Shown here one piece after another: positions 32,031 through 40,935 of a DNA stretch of 45,528 nt. A program made the position numbers and the translations under genes. This DNA is from RGIG4140 sp045635565 (lineage in GTDB: Bacteria > Pseudomonadota > Alphaproteobacteria > CAAHEQ01 > UBA3637): the NCBI GenBank assembly GCA_045635565.1, contig JAZTVX010000048.1, positions 1 through 45,528 of the forward strand, given 5' to 3'. The notes beneath the pieces were generated by a model that saw nothing but the letters and a program-made list of their open reading frames with translations, did not search any database and had not been told where the DNA came from. Each line of letters begins with the position of its first letter. The stretch's first letter is position 1.

Positions 32031-32954
32031 ATGAATAAATATACACAAACATATTTAAAAAATAATGACAAGAATCCGTTTGATAAAAATTCGGAATATA
32101 TCAATCCGTTTTTATTAGACCAATCCAGTCCATTTTCATGCCCTAAACCCGTGGAAAACGTGTGTCCTATGCCAACACCAACCCAGCCCCCTCAACCACT
32201 CCAACCAAACTACCCGACATATTGTTATAAATCTACTCATTTAGACAGAGAACAAATCAACAATATATCAGAATCAGAATTACGAGCCGATTTTGAAGAA
32301 GCATGGCCAAAACTTTCTCGTTTAGAAGATACCAGAAAGTATCCGTATTTAGATTCTAATTGTTATGCAACATGTGGGACAGGGCATCTAATAGATTTAA
32401 ATAATTTAGAAAAAGACCCGTTGCTTAATTTGACGGATGAACAGAAACAACAAGATTTTCTTAATACCATTCAAAACATGAAAAACGATATATGCAAGAT
32501 GCAACCCAACGGGCGATTAGGTACAACTATAACTGCCAATCGGCAAGAAAAATTATATCAAGGATTGCAGAATTTTCCAATTAACACGGAAAAAGACAAA
32601 GAAATAGCCTGGCAACATGTTAAAAAACGATTTCCCCAATTGCGTCAGGCTATGAATACCCAGAATCCCCCCGTTTTATGGCGAGAATTAACACCGGATG
32701 CAAAATATCCGTTAATCGATATTTCATACAACCCTGGTGTCAATACACCTGTTTTTAATTATGCTAAAAATAAAACAATGTGGCCTAATCTGTTTAATGC
32801 TTACGCACAACAAGATTATGCAAGAGCCCAATCGGAAGTCAACCGAGAAGGGGTTGGGACAAGAAATGATTTCCTTAAAGATTGTTTAGGGCGTGAAAAC
32901 AGTCGTATGACGGGTGTTCCTTACGAGAATACGTATCCGGATTTTTCACAATAA
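32031..32954 (+). CDS. GH24 (T4-type) lysozyme-like protein without a signal peptide
   Basis: 307 residues from the ATG at 32031, which has AAGGA 7 bases upstream; a frame opening at 31998 is less likely. A Pro-rich N-terminal linker (about 40-65, PTQPPQPLQP) precedes the domain. The segment LEDTRKYPYLDSNCYATCGT has Glu, Asp and Thr spaced exactly as the T4 lysozyme catalytic residues (E11, D20, T26): here E99, D108 and T114, followed by GHLI. A later piece, ISYNPGVN, fits the helical lobe. It may be a muramidase delivered outside the cell by a secretion system, or a degenerate phage relic; no phage genes are near. Confidence 0.65.
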   Translation: MNKYTQTYLKNNDKNPFDKNSEYINPFLLDQSSPFSCPKPVENVCPMPTPTQPPQPLQPNYPTYCYKSTHLDREQINNISESELRADFEEAWPKLSRLEDTRKYPYLDSNCYATCGTGHLIDLNNLEKDPLLNLTDEQKQQDFLNTIQNMKNDICKMQPNGRLGTTITANRQEKLYQGLQNFPINTEKDKEIAWQHVKKRFPQLRQAMNTQNPPVLWRELTPDAKYPLIDISYNPGVNTPVFNYAKNKTMWPNLFNAYAQQDYARAQSEVNREGVGTRNDFLKDCLGRENSRMTGVPYENTYPDFSQ

Positions 32955-32982
32955 GTATCCGAGTGGGTTTTATATAATCACG

Positions 32983-33013
32983 ATCAGGTAATGGGTTAAA
33001 CCTATTACCTGAT
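32983..33013. terminator. Strong hairpin between convergent genes
   Basis: ATCAGGTAAT pairs with ATTACCTGAT (10 bp) with further pairing inside (GGTT/AACC). Lies between the lysozyme-like gene and the minus-strand gene end. It has no clear T-run, so terminator function is probable but not certain. Confidence 0.5.
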
Positions 33014-33031
33014 ATCATTTAATGTATTTGA

Positions 33032-33574
33032 TTATTCATATATTTCATCCCTCAATAAATTAGAACAAAACGGGGCAAAAGAATAATAACTTGAATGCCC
33101 ATATGAGCTTGTTAAAACACCATGCAATGTTTCATCTTCTCGGAACTCTAAAAAACAAGGTTCATTATAGAGAGGTGATTTCGATATACTGATATAGATG
33201 ATTTTACCATGTGATGTTGTTTCTTTGAGTATGGTTCTATCAGGCTCATCTATCAGTATTTCAATTTTATCTAAAAATATTTCCGACATTATTGAATCTG
33301 TTGCCATTTGCATATCTTTTGAAAATAACGTACAAAAAGGTATGAGATTGTTTTTCCCTGTACACATTAAATAATTCATGACTTTTTGTTTAAATTGAAA
33401 CGTTGTGTCAACACGATATTTTTGAACAATATCTTGATAGATTGTATCGGCTTCGGCTTGATTTTTAAAGACTTTGACCAATGGCAACGGTACACGGTCA
33501 GCCCATACAGAAAAGGCGTGTCCTACAATAAATACCTACGCAAACATTATCAAAATAACGAAACAATTTTTCAT
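33032..33574 (-). pseudogene. Secreted-protein gene interrupted by an in-frame TAG in the signal peptide
   Basis: Read from the ATG at 33574 the frame gives MKNCFVILIMFA, then TAG at codon 13 (33538-33536), then VFIVGHAFSVWA and the mature protein, which begins DRVPLPLVKVF and runs unbroken to 33032 (180 codons in total). The two halves together make a textbook signal peptide with cleavage after SVWA. Restart at TTG (33487, codon 30) would give a 151-residue protein without export signal. The body (about 150 aa, with Cys in MCTGKNN and APFCSN) is not a known family. The gene follows the anchored-protein gene by 13 bases, so it was probably co-expressed. Confidence 0.6.
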
Positions 33575-33587
33575 ATTGTTAACGTTT

Positions 33588-34178
33588 TTAAATGCCACTC
33601 ATCAATTGACGGAAAAGGTTAGCAAAATTCGTTTTTTCACCAATTTCAGGGGCAACATCATCAAATAAAATACAAGCGTCTTTCAAGTTAAGTTTGTTTT
33701 CATCTTCTGCCGTCCATTTAACTTGATTCGGGTGAATGTTTTCTTTTTTTGCTTTAATCATTAACGCCATTTGACGTTCTAAATCCAATAATTCCGTCTG
33801 TATGGTTGGTGCAATTTTCGGATAACGATGAGAATCATAATCTGTTAAAACCGATTCCAATGATTTACCACGACGAGTCCAAGCATTGTCAATCTGACGA
33901 ATTTCCGGTGTGTACTTTTTACTAAAATAAGCCGGATATTTATTCAATGGTTGGCCTGATTCCGTGCAAACCAAATTATATGCGACCAAATGTCGGTAAA
34001 CAATACCTGATACAATGTTGAGTTGGTCCGGCATGCCGACTTGGGGCGTGACATCATCATGCAATGTCAGGTAATTATCTGTTTTTTCAGACCGATATAA
34101 TCCATAGACGGCAAAAATACTCAATGCCACAACGAAAAGAGATAATAAAATGCGTTTTTGTTTTGTTGTGTTCGTCAT
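33588..34178 (-). CDS. Hypothetical membrane-anchored protein
   Basis: 196 residues from the ATG at 34178, preceded by GAGGTGG; a frame opening at 34190 would include that site. One N-terminal anchor (about 9-26, ILLSLFVVALSIFAVYGLY) is followed by a hydrophilic, mainly helical periplasmic part. A single Cys pair (NLVCTES, DACILF) might form a disulfide. No family recognised. It is upstream of, and probably co-transcribed with, the amber-interrupted gene. Confidence 0.7.
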   Translation of the reverse strand: MTNTTKQKRILLSLFVVALSIFAVYGLYRSEKTDNYLTLHDDVTPQVGMPDQLNIVSGIVYRHLVAYNLVCTESGQPLNKYPAYFSKKYTPEIRQIDNAWTRRGKSLESVLTDYDSHRYPKIAPTIQTELLDLERQMALMIKAKKENIHPNQVKWTAEDENKLNLKDACILFDDVAPEIGEKTNFANLFRQLMSGI

Positions 34179-34286
34179 GTTCCACCTCATTTTTAATCAA
34201 CCGCTTATTTTGTTTTATATCGTATCTGAATAGATATTGCAAGGAAATAAATTATCGTTTTTCATTTTGATGAAATCAATTAACAG

Positions 34287-34315
34287 TTGACAAATACAAT
34301 TATTTGTCGAATACT
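34287..34315 (+). promoter_or_regulatory. Promoter of the MORN-mla operon with an internal dyad
   Basis: TTGACA (34287-34292), 17-bp spacer, AATACT (34310-34315). The spacer holds a perfect 8-bp inverted repeat, GACAAATA-CAAT-TATTTGTC, a possible operator. Confidence 0.5.
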
Positions 34316-34342
34316 GTCCTTAAAGAATAATTGAGGAGACAT

Positions 34343-35506
34343 ATGAAAAAAAAAGTTATTTTCTCCGTTGCTGTTTTGACGGCAATTTTGGGTGTCGGTG
34401 GTTATTTTGGTTATCATACATATTACCCCCATGTCGAACGTGTTTATTTTCCGGACGGTTCTGTTCAAAGTGAAACAACTTATCGAGGTAATCGGCGACA
34501 CGGTGTATCGAAAACGTTTTATTTGAACGGACAAACTCATCTTGAAATGACGTATCGCAGTGATAAAATTGATGGTCCTTTCAAACAATATTATCCGAAT
34601 GGGCAATTGATGTTGTCTTTCATTCGTCGGGGGGAACAAGTTGACGGAGCAATGAAACAATATTATCCGAACGGACAACTTCGGTTCGAAGAACAATATG
34701 CTCATGATGCGTTAAACGGTATCAGTCGGGAATATTACGATACCGGTATTTTGAAAGAAGAATTGACTTATGTCAATAATTTAAAAGAGGGAACGGCTCG
34801 TTCTTTTTATCCGAACGGTAAGATATCGGTTGAAACACCGTTTGTGGGGGATAAAATACACGGTATGCGTAAAATGTTTTACATGAACGGTCAAATTCAG
34901 ATGGAAATTCCGTTTACGAATAACAAAGCCGACGGTATGGCGTTGACGTATTATGAAAACGGTCAAATGCGGGCACAAATTCCGTATCATAACGATAAGG
35001 TACATGGGCAGATGAAAGAATATGATGAACAAGGTCGCCTTATCGGACAATACCCATATGTACAAGATGAACGAGATGGCGTTTCGAAAATTTTTGATGA
35101 AAACGGAGCCGTTTTATTGGAAATGCCCTATTGGAAAGGAAAAGCAAACGGGATTTCGATTGAATACTTTTTTGATGGTAAAATCCATGGTAAAGTACCT
35201 TACATCAATGATATGAAAGATGGGTTGGCTCAATTTTTCTATCCTGATGGTAAAATTGCCAAAGAAATCGTTTTTGCCCAAGATAAATTTGACGGGGTTA
35301 GCAAAAATTATCATCGGGACGGTACGCTCATGCTTGAAGTTTTTTTCCGGAATGACGATATTGTAGAAGGATATTCCTATCAAACAGGGAAAAAAGAAAA
35401 ATTATCTCCGTTGGAAGTTGAGGCATTACGGACATTAAAACATGTTTTGTTTTATGATAACCGCTCAACGTCCGAACAGGTATTGGATAATTTGCCAAGT
35501 GAATAA
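34343..35506 (+). CDS. Membrane-anchored MORN_2-repeat protein
   Basis: 387 residues from the ATG at 34343, where GAGGAG lies 5 bases upstream; a TTG 12 bases earlier is unlikely. A hydrophobic anchor (about 5-22) is followed by about 13 tandem repeats of 23-24 residues of the form FYPNGKISVETPFVGDKIHG, filling about residues 35-345, and a short charged tail. Such repeats form elongated beta-solenoid-like sheets that may bind lipid or partner proteins. It stands 19 bases ahead of the Mla-type permease and shares its promoter, suggesting an envelope role in that operon. A short secreted relative is at 26134. Confidence 0.85.
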   Translation: MKKKVIFSVAVLTAILGVGGYFGYHTYYPHVERVYFPDGSVQSETTYRGNRRHGVSKTFYLNGQTHLEMTYRSDKIDGPFKQYYPNGQLMLSFIRRGEQVDGAMKQYYPNGQLRFEEQYAHDALNGISREYYDTGILKEELTYVNNLKEGTARSFYPNGKISVETPFVGDKIHGMRKMFYMNGQIQMEIPFTNNKADGMALTYYENGQMRAQIPYHNDKVHGQMKEYDEQGRLIGQYPYVQDERDGVSKIFDENGAVLLEMPYWKGKANGISIEYFFDGKIHGKVPYINDMKDGLAQFFYPDGKIAKEIVFAQDKFDGVSKNYHRDGTLMLEVFFRNDDIVEGYSYQTGKKEKLSPLEVEALRTLKHVLFYDNRSTSEQVLDNLPSE

Positions 35507-35525
35507 AGATAAATAAGGATACGAT

Positions 35526-36638
35526 ATGCCTCTTGTTTTTGAACAAAAGCAATCAGATCTCACGGTTGAATTGACGGGTTCTTTTGAACACGCAGATTTA
35601 TTGTCGGATAAAGAGGCATTGTTTCAATCGGCAATGGATTCAAAAACGCAACACATCGTTATTCATACGCATGATTTGATGACATGGGATTCATCGCTGG
35701 TTGTCATTTTGTATGGCTTAAAAAAAATTGCTTTGGAACGGGGTATTTCATTTCGGGCAACGACGTTGCCGATACAATTGCAATCTTTACTTGATTTAGC
35801 CTTAACCGTGGATAGAAAACCACCTCAACAATCCAATGAAACACCCGATTTTTTAGAAACGTTGGGAACAGTTGGTATGAACATGTATCAGGCTGTCGGG
35901 CGAGGATTGTCTTTTGTTAAAGATGTGTGTTCTGCTCTCGGTCGTTTTGTGACAAAACGAGCTATTATGCGGAGCGTTGATTTTTGGACGGAGTTAGACA
36001 ACTGTGGCCCGAAAGCCGTCCTGATTGTCTCTCTCATCAGTTTCATGGTCGGGTTGATTTTGGCTTTTGTCGGAGCGATTCAACTCAAAACGTTTGGGGC
36101 ACAAATTTTTGTCGCCAGTTTGGTCACAATCGGTATGATTCGCATTATGGGTGCAATTATGGTCGGTATTATCATGGCAGGCAGAACGGGGGCTTCTTAT
36201 GCGGCAACGATTGGAACAATGCAAGTCAATGAAGAGTTAGATGCTTTAAAAACAATGGGGATTCCCTCAACAGATTTTTTGGTATTGCCCCGTTTGGTCA
36301 CATTGGTCATTGTGATGCCGTTATTGGTATTGTTGGCTGATTTGATGGGTATGCTCGGTGGGGCTTTTGTTGGCGTGATGTTGTTGGATATTCCGGCCGG
36401 TGAATATTGGAAATATGCTTGGGAAGCGTTTGGTTTAACGAATTTTTTGGTTGGCTTGTTTCACGGACTTGTGTTCGGATTTGTGATTGGGTTGTGTGGG
36501 TGTTATTACGGTGTTCATTGTGGACGCAATGCCGACAGTGTCGGTGTTGCCACAACAAAAGCCGTTGTGTGGTCAATTGTGTGGATGATTGTTTTAACAG
36601 GGTTCATTACATATTTATGTGAGGTTATCGGTCTATGA
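35526..36638 (+). CDS. mlaE: STAS-MlaE fusion ABC transporter permease
   Basis: 370 residues. The N-terminal STAS-like domain (about 5-100; MlaB-equivalent) is fused to the MlaE permease (about 150-370). The permease has six hydrophobic segments and the family sequences GRTGASYAATIGTM and DALKTMGI. Fusion of MlaB and MlaE is typical of many alphaproteobacteria. The complex moves phospholipid between inner and outer membranes. The gene overlaps mlaF by 4 bases. Confidence 0.93.
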   Translation: MPLVFEQKQSDLTVELTGSFEHADLLSDKEALFQSAMDSKTQHIVIHTHDLMTWDSSLVVILYGLKKIALERGISFRATTLPIQLQSLLDLALTVDRKPPQQSNETPDFLETLGTVGMNMYQAVGRGLSFVKDVCSALGRFVTKRAIMRSVDFWTELDNCGPKAVLIVSLISFMVGLILAFVGAIQLKTFGAQIFVASLVTIGMIRIMGAIMVGIIMAGRTGASYAATIGTMQVNEELDALKTMGIPSTDFLVLPRLVTLVIVMPLLVLLADLMGMLGGAFVGVMLLDIPAGEYWKYAWEAFGLTNFLVGLFHGLVFGFVIGLCGCYYGVHCGRNADSVGVATTKAVVWSIVWMIVLTGFITYLCEVIGL

Positions 36639-37402
36639 AAAACACACAAGCCATTATTGAAGCACGCAACGTGACAATGGGATACGGGGATTACATCTTA
36701 CAAAAAGAGATGAATTTTGCCGTTAATAAGCACGATATTTTTATCATCATGGGCGGTAGTGGTTGTGGTAAAAGTTCGCTGTTACGATTATTGACGGGAT
36801 TAAATCAACCGTTGAAAGGGGATATTTTTATCAAAGGTGTCAACTTTACCAAAGCTGATCTGACAACACAAAAAAACATTATGATTCACAACGGCATTTT
36901 GTATCAGAGTGGGGCGTTGTTCAGTTCGATGACCTTAGCCGAAAATATTGCTCTGCCATTGCAACAATATACGGATTATTCGTCTAAAACCATACAGGAA
37001 ATCGTTTCGTTAAAATTGGCATTGGTCGGATTGGCCGGTTTTGATTCTTTTTATCCGTCCGAAATCAGTGGTGGTATGAAAAAAAGAGCCGGTTTGGCTC
37101 GGGCGTTGGCGTTGGATCCTGATGTTGTCTATTTTGATGAACCATCAGCCGGTTTAGACCCTATCAGTTCTAAATTGTTAGATGATCTAATGAAAAATAT
37201 CAATCAAAGTTTAGGGACAACGTTGGTTGTTGTGACGCATGAGTTGAGTTCTCTATTGGATATTGGCACGAATGGTATTTTTTTAGATGCAAACACCAAG
37301 ACTATCATTGCCCATGGGAATCCCAAAGACTTATTGAAAAACCCACCGAATGAAACGGTATATGAATTTTTAACAAGAGGAAAAACAGAATATGTCAAAT
37401 AA
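36635..37402 (+). CDS. mlaF: MlaF-type ABC transporter ATP-binding protein
   Basis: 255 residues. Walker A GGSGCGKSS at 40-48, Q-loop YQSGALF, signature SGGMKKRAGLARAL, Walker B VVYFDEPSAGLDP, and H-loop VTHEL. The FSSMTLAENIALPL segment is typical of MlaF/Ttg2A. Powers the lipid transporter with MlaE. Overlaps mlaE by 4 and mlaD by 11 bases. Confidence 0.95.
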   Translation: MKNTQAIIEARNVTMGYGDYILQKEMNFAVNKHDIFIIMGGSGCGKSSLLRLLTGLNQPLKGDIFIKGVNFTKADLTTQKNIMIHNGILYQSGALFSSMTLAENIALPLQQYTDYSSKTIQEIVSLKLALVGLAGFDSFYPSEISGGMKKRAGLARALALDPDVVYFDEPSAGLDPISSKLLDDLMKNINQSLGTTLVVVTHELSSLLDIGTNGIFLDANTKTIIAHGNPKDLLKNPPNETVYEFLTRGKTEYVK

Positions 37403-38213
37403 ACCCAACAAAAAACGGATTGGATTATTTTTATTGATTGGTCTGGTGTGTTTAACGGGACTCATCGGAAAGATGGTTATTGATAAGGTTATGCCTCAAA
37501 ACAATAATTTAGTTGTGATGTTTTTTAATGAATCGGTCAAAGGGTTGAGTGTTGGCTCACCTGTTGTTTTGGAAGGCGTTGAAGTGGGTAAGGTGGCTCG
37601 TATTTCATTGGTTGCCGACTTAAATTCACAAGATTTTCGTATTCCCGTTTACATGCGTTTTGCCAACAACTTAAACGTGGGAGGGGGATTATCGCTCAAA
37701 TCACCATCTGAACGGGAAATTGTCTTAAAACAGTTGGTAGATAGGGGATTACGGGCTCGTTTGGTGTCTCAAAATTTATTGACGGGTCAATTGATGATTG
37801 AACTGGTTATGTTGCCCGATGTTCCTATTCAATATGTGACTATTCCGCAAACATCACGATTTCTGCAAATTCCGACGACATTATCGACGATTGGGGAGTT
37901 GTCCAAAGGGATACAGGATTTACCGTTACGGGATATGGTATATAAATTAGATGGTATTTTAAAAACTTTGAACGAACAAATGCCAATCATTATGCCTGAA
38001 TTTGCTCGGTTAGGGCAAAGTTTGAATCAGTTGAGTGATAATGTCAATGGGGCAGTCAATAAAATTGACAGAGTTGTTCCGAAAACCACACAAACACTTA
38101 ATCATTTTAATCGGACGCTGGATAGTATTTCACAAGCCGCTAAATCAATGCGTCAATTGTTGGACTATTTAGAACGTCATCCAGAATCATTATTAAGAGG
38201 AAAAGGAAAATAA
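37392..38213 (+). CDS. mlaD: MlaD-family MCE-domain protein
   Basis: 273 residues. N-terminal transmembrane anchor (about 11-30), one MCE domain (about 38-118: VMFFNESVKGLSVGSPVVLEG then EVGKV), followed by a long helical region (about 150-265) as in PqiB/Ttg2C-like members. It forms the periplasmic hexameric channel of the lipid transporter. The adjacent PqiC-like lipoprotein and the long C-terminus suggest this system is intermediate between Mla and Pqi types. Confidence 0.92.
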   Translation: MSNKPNKKRIGLFLLIGLVCLTGLIGKMVIDKVMPQNNNLVVMFFNESVKGLSVGSPVVLEGVEVGKVARISLVADLNSQDFRIPVYMRFANNLNVGGGLSLKSPSEREIVLKQLVDRGLRARLVSQNLLTGQLMIELVMLPDVPIQYVTIPQTSRFLQIPTTLSTIGELSKGIQDLPLRDMVYKLDGILKTLNEQMPIIMPEFARLGQSLNQLSDNVNGAVNKIDRVVPKTTQTLNHFNRTLDSISQAAKSMRQLLDYLERHPESLLRGKGK

Positions 38214-38214
38214 C

Positions 38215-38790
38215 ATGAAAAGAACCATACAATCCATCATGTTAGGAGGGGTATGTTTATGCCTGTCGGCTTGTTTCGGTGGGATGAGTGCTCCGTCATC
38301 ATTTTATATTTTATCGACAGATACACAGTTGAAACCTGTGTCATCAACCAAAACAACGATTGGTGTTTGGGCGGTTGAAGTGCCTGAATTTTTGGACAGA
38401 CCTCAAATTGTGCTTAATGAAACGCCGACACAATTAAGCATTTCCGAAACAAATCGTTGGTCAGAACCGTTACCACAAATTACGCAACGTGTTTTAACAG
38501 AAAATTTACAGTATATTTTGCCGAACGGTTATGTTCAAAATAAAGGGTATGATGACAATGCATATCGTTATTTAATTCGGACAGAAATCATTCAAATGAC
38601 AGGGACGTTGAATCAGGATGCTGTTTTATCCGTTTGGTGGCAACTGGAAAAACAAGATGGTACGGTTATCTATCGGGCACGTTTTGATGAAACATTATCG
38701 GCAGGGAAGACATATGCTTCTTATGTGGAAGCACAAAATAAATTATGGGGTTTGTTGAGTGTTGAGATTGCTCAAAAAATCGCCCGATAA
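38215..38790 (+). CDS. PqiC-like (ABC-type transport auxiliary) lipoprotein
   Basis: 191 residues. Lipoprotein signal peptide with lipobox LSAC (C20). The family motif SSFYIL follows at about 29-34, and the sequence WAVEVPEFLDRPQIVL is typical of PqiC/DUF330 (ABC_trans_aux) proteins. It would dock the MCE channel to the outer membrane. It starts one base after the mlaD stop and is last in the operon before a bidirectional terminator. Confidence 0.88.
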   Translation: MKRTIQSIMLGGVCLCLSACFGGMSAPSSFYILSTDTQLKPVSSTKTTIGVWAVEVPEFLDRPQIVLNETPTQLSISETNRWSEPLPQITQRVLTENLQYILPNGYVQNKGYDDNAYRYLIRTEIIQMTGTLNQDAVLSVWWQLEKQDGTVIYRARFDETLSAGKTYASYVEAQNKLWGLLSVEIAQKIAR

Positions 38791-38927
38791 CGACAAAGCG
38801 TGATTTTGTGTCTGATGATACATTGTGATAAGATTTCTGCGTTATTTGTCGTTCATGCTGTGTCATAAACACCGACACATATAAGAGGGGAGATTGTTAA
38901 GAATAACACGGAATAATACAATACGAA

Positions 38928-38953
38928 AAAAGGCAGGATTTTTCCTGCCTTTT
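38928..38953. terminator. Bidirectional terminator between mla operon and pepA
   Basis: AAAAGGCAGGA / TCCTGCCTTTT, an 11-bp perfect stem with a TTTT loop between two convergent genes, with T or A runs on both sides. Confidence 0.88.
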
Positions 38954-38971
38954 GTCATCATCAAAGAAGAT

Positions 38972-40387
38972 TTATTTTGAAATCAATTCGTTTAATAACA
39001 AAACACCCCAACCGGTTGCCCCTTTCGGACAAGTGGGTTTGCTTTTTTCATACTTATCAACACCGGCAATATCCAAATGTGCCCATATGTTGCCTTTTTG
39101 AATAAAACGACCCAAGAAACAAGCAGCCGTACTGCTTCCTGCATATTTTCCCCCCATGTTTTTCATGTCCGCAACAGATGAATCAATCATTTTATCAAAA
39201 GCATCATTCATCGGCATACGCCATAACTGTTCATTGGTTGCTTTTCCCGTTTGCAATAATTCATCAGCAAAAGAATCATCGTTGGAAAACAAACCGGCAT
39301 ATTCTTCACCCAACGAAACTAAAATAGCTCCGGTTAATGTGGCTAAATCGATGATTTTAGCAGGCTTAAATGTATTTTGAAGATAAGTTAAACAATCTGC
39401 CAAGACTAAACGTCCTTCGGCATCTGTATTTAAAATTTCAACTGTTTGTCCCGATAAGGATTGAACAATATCCCCCGGACGCGTTGCATGACCGGACGGC
39501 ATATTTTCAACCAATCCGACAATACCGACCACATTTTTTTTCACTTTTTGACAGGCAAGCGCTCGCATTGTTGCCGTTACGACGGCAGCACCCGTCATGT
39601 CTTGTTTCATATCGCCCATACCAGCTCCCGGTTTTAATGAAATACCACCCGAATCAAAGGTAACCCCTTTACCGACTAATCCGTAATCATAGCCTTTTTT
39701 CTTTGAATTGCCCTGCCATTTCAAAATGGCAACACAAGGTGGATTATCCGACCCTTGGGCAACGGATAATAAAAGACCGAATTGCTGTTGTGTTAATTCT
39801 TCCGGTGTTAAAATGTCAATTTCAAGACCACATTCGGTTAAATTGCTGATGATATCTGCAAAAGCAACCGGTGTTAATACATTGGCTGGTTCAGAACACA
39901 AATCACGAGCCATGTATATTGATTCAGCAATGATTTTGACTTTTTCAAATTCTTTTTTTGCTTGTGTCGGATTTGATACAATAAATGTTATTGTTTTTAA
40001 TTGATGTTTATCTGTTTGTTTTTGTTGAGTTTTATATTTGTCAAACCGATATGCTCCCAGTAACAAACCGAATGCAACTTGGACACATTCCGTTGTATTA
40101 TCTGATTGTGTCGGATAATAAACGGCACTTGTTTCATGTTGGAGTGTGTTGACTAACTGTCCCCCGACTTGTTGATAATCTGTCGGTGTATTATTCGACC
40201 CGATTCCAACGATAATCATTTTATTTTTTTCGCCCAATACAGTGACAATTTCAGCATTTTTGGCTTTAAAGTCGGCTTGTTTTAACGCCTGTTTAACAGA
40301 AGGCGTTAATTGAAACTTGTCCGATTGGGTGGCGTAAATTTGTGTTGTGTCTGATTTAAAACTGCTGGCAAATTGAATGGTTATCAT
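38972..40387 (-). CDS. pepA: Leucyl (M17) aminopeptidase
   Basis: Cytoplasmic dizinc exopeptidase, 471 residues from the ATG at 40387. AAGGAG lies 7 bases upstream; a longer frame adds 8 residues. Active-site signatures GKGVTFDSGGISLKP and NTDAEGRLVLAD are intact, with the metal-binding Lys, Asp and Glu. In some bacteria PepA also binds DNA, which cannot be judged here. Single gene, convergent with the mla operon. Confidence 0.95.
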   Translation of the reverse strand: MITIQFASSFKSDTTQIYATQSDKFQLTPSVKQALKQADFKAKNAEIVTVLGEKNKMIIVGIGSNNTPTDYQQVGGQLVNTLQHETSAVYYPTQSDNTTECVQVAFGLLLGAYRFDKYKTQQKQTDKHQLKTITFIVSNPTQAKKEFEKVKIIAESIYMARDLCSEPANVLTPVAFADIISNLTECGLEIDILTPEELTQQQFGLLLSVAQGSDNPPCVAILKWQGNSKKKGYDYGLVGKGVTFDSGGISLKPGAGMGDMKQDMTGAAVVTATMRALACQKVKKNVVGIVGLVENMPSGHATRPGDIVQSLSGQTVEILNTDAEGRLVLADCLTYLQNTFKPAKIIDLATLTGAILVSLGEEYAGLFSNDDSFADELLQTGKATNEQLWRMPMNDAFDKMIDSSVADMKNMGGKYAGSSTAACFLGRFIQKGNIWAHLDIAGVDKYEKSKPTCPKGATGWGVLLLNELISK

Positions 40388-40500
40388 GTGTTTTCTCCTT
40401 ATCATAATCAATTTGATTATAATGATTTTTAATGAAACCGCAATGATAAAAATAAAACTTCTTTGCTTCTATCTGTCCTATGATGTGTGATGCCATAAAA

Positions 40501-40533
40501 AAACACGCCAAAGCAAACAACTCTGGCGTGTTT
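40501..40533 (-). terminator. Terminator of the 40551 gene
   Basis: AAACACGCCA / TGGCGTGTTT stem with a 13-base loop, followed by T-run on the minus strand. Confidence 0.75.
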
Positions 40534-40550
40534 TGTAACGATGACAACGA

Positions 40551-40862
40551 TTAAAATGCCCGATTTAACCGTTCGGCAGCCCGACTGAGGTCGTTAACCA
40601 TATCGCCGACATCACGACCAAAACGACCGACATCCCGTAAATTGTAAGCATCTGTTCGGTGTGTTTCGCCGACGCGAACAGGTTTGTTATATCCTTGAAT
40701 ATATGCATAATTGTACGAACTTGTTGTAACGGCAGAACTTGTGACAACGCCTGTGCACGATGCCGTAACCCCTGTAACAGCCAAAGCGGCAATCGGTTTT
40801 GCTGCACGTTTTGATTGTTCCCAAGCTTGTTTAATTTTTAATTTGACTTTATCAAAAAACAT
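40551..40862 (-). CDS. Small hypothetical protein
   Basis: 103 residues, not recognised. A basic N-terminus (about 5-22) precedes a short hydrophobic stretch ending VTASC (C36). This is only loosely like a lipobox, because the -3 residue is Thr. The remainder is Ser/Tyr/Arg-rich with RDVGRFGRDVGDMVNDL. GGAGG is well placed before the ATG, and a terminator follows. It may be a membrane-associated or lipid-anchored protein. Confidence 0.65.
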   Translation of the reverse strand: MFFDKVKLKIKQAWEQSKRAAKPIAALAVTGVTASCTGVVTSSAVTTSSYNYAYIQGYNKPVRVGETHRTDAYNLRDVGRFGRDVGDMVNDLSRAAERLNRAF

Positions 40863-40935
40863 GGTGTGCCTCCTTCATAAACTCTTTCTGATTATACTTA
40901 TAGCACAGTTGTTTTATTTTGTCAATAAATTTTTT

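Noticed and set aside
31998..32954. Prophage remnant based on the lysozyme-like gene
   Set aside because: No other phage-like gene, integrase or att pair around it; neighbours are chromosomal.
33536..33538. Pyrrolysine or programmed recoding of TAG
   Set aside because: No recoding element or Pyl machinery visible; recent nonsense mutation or read-through is simpler.
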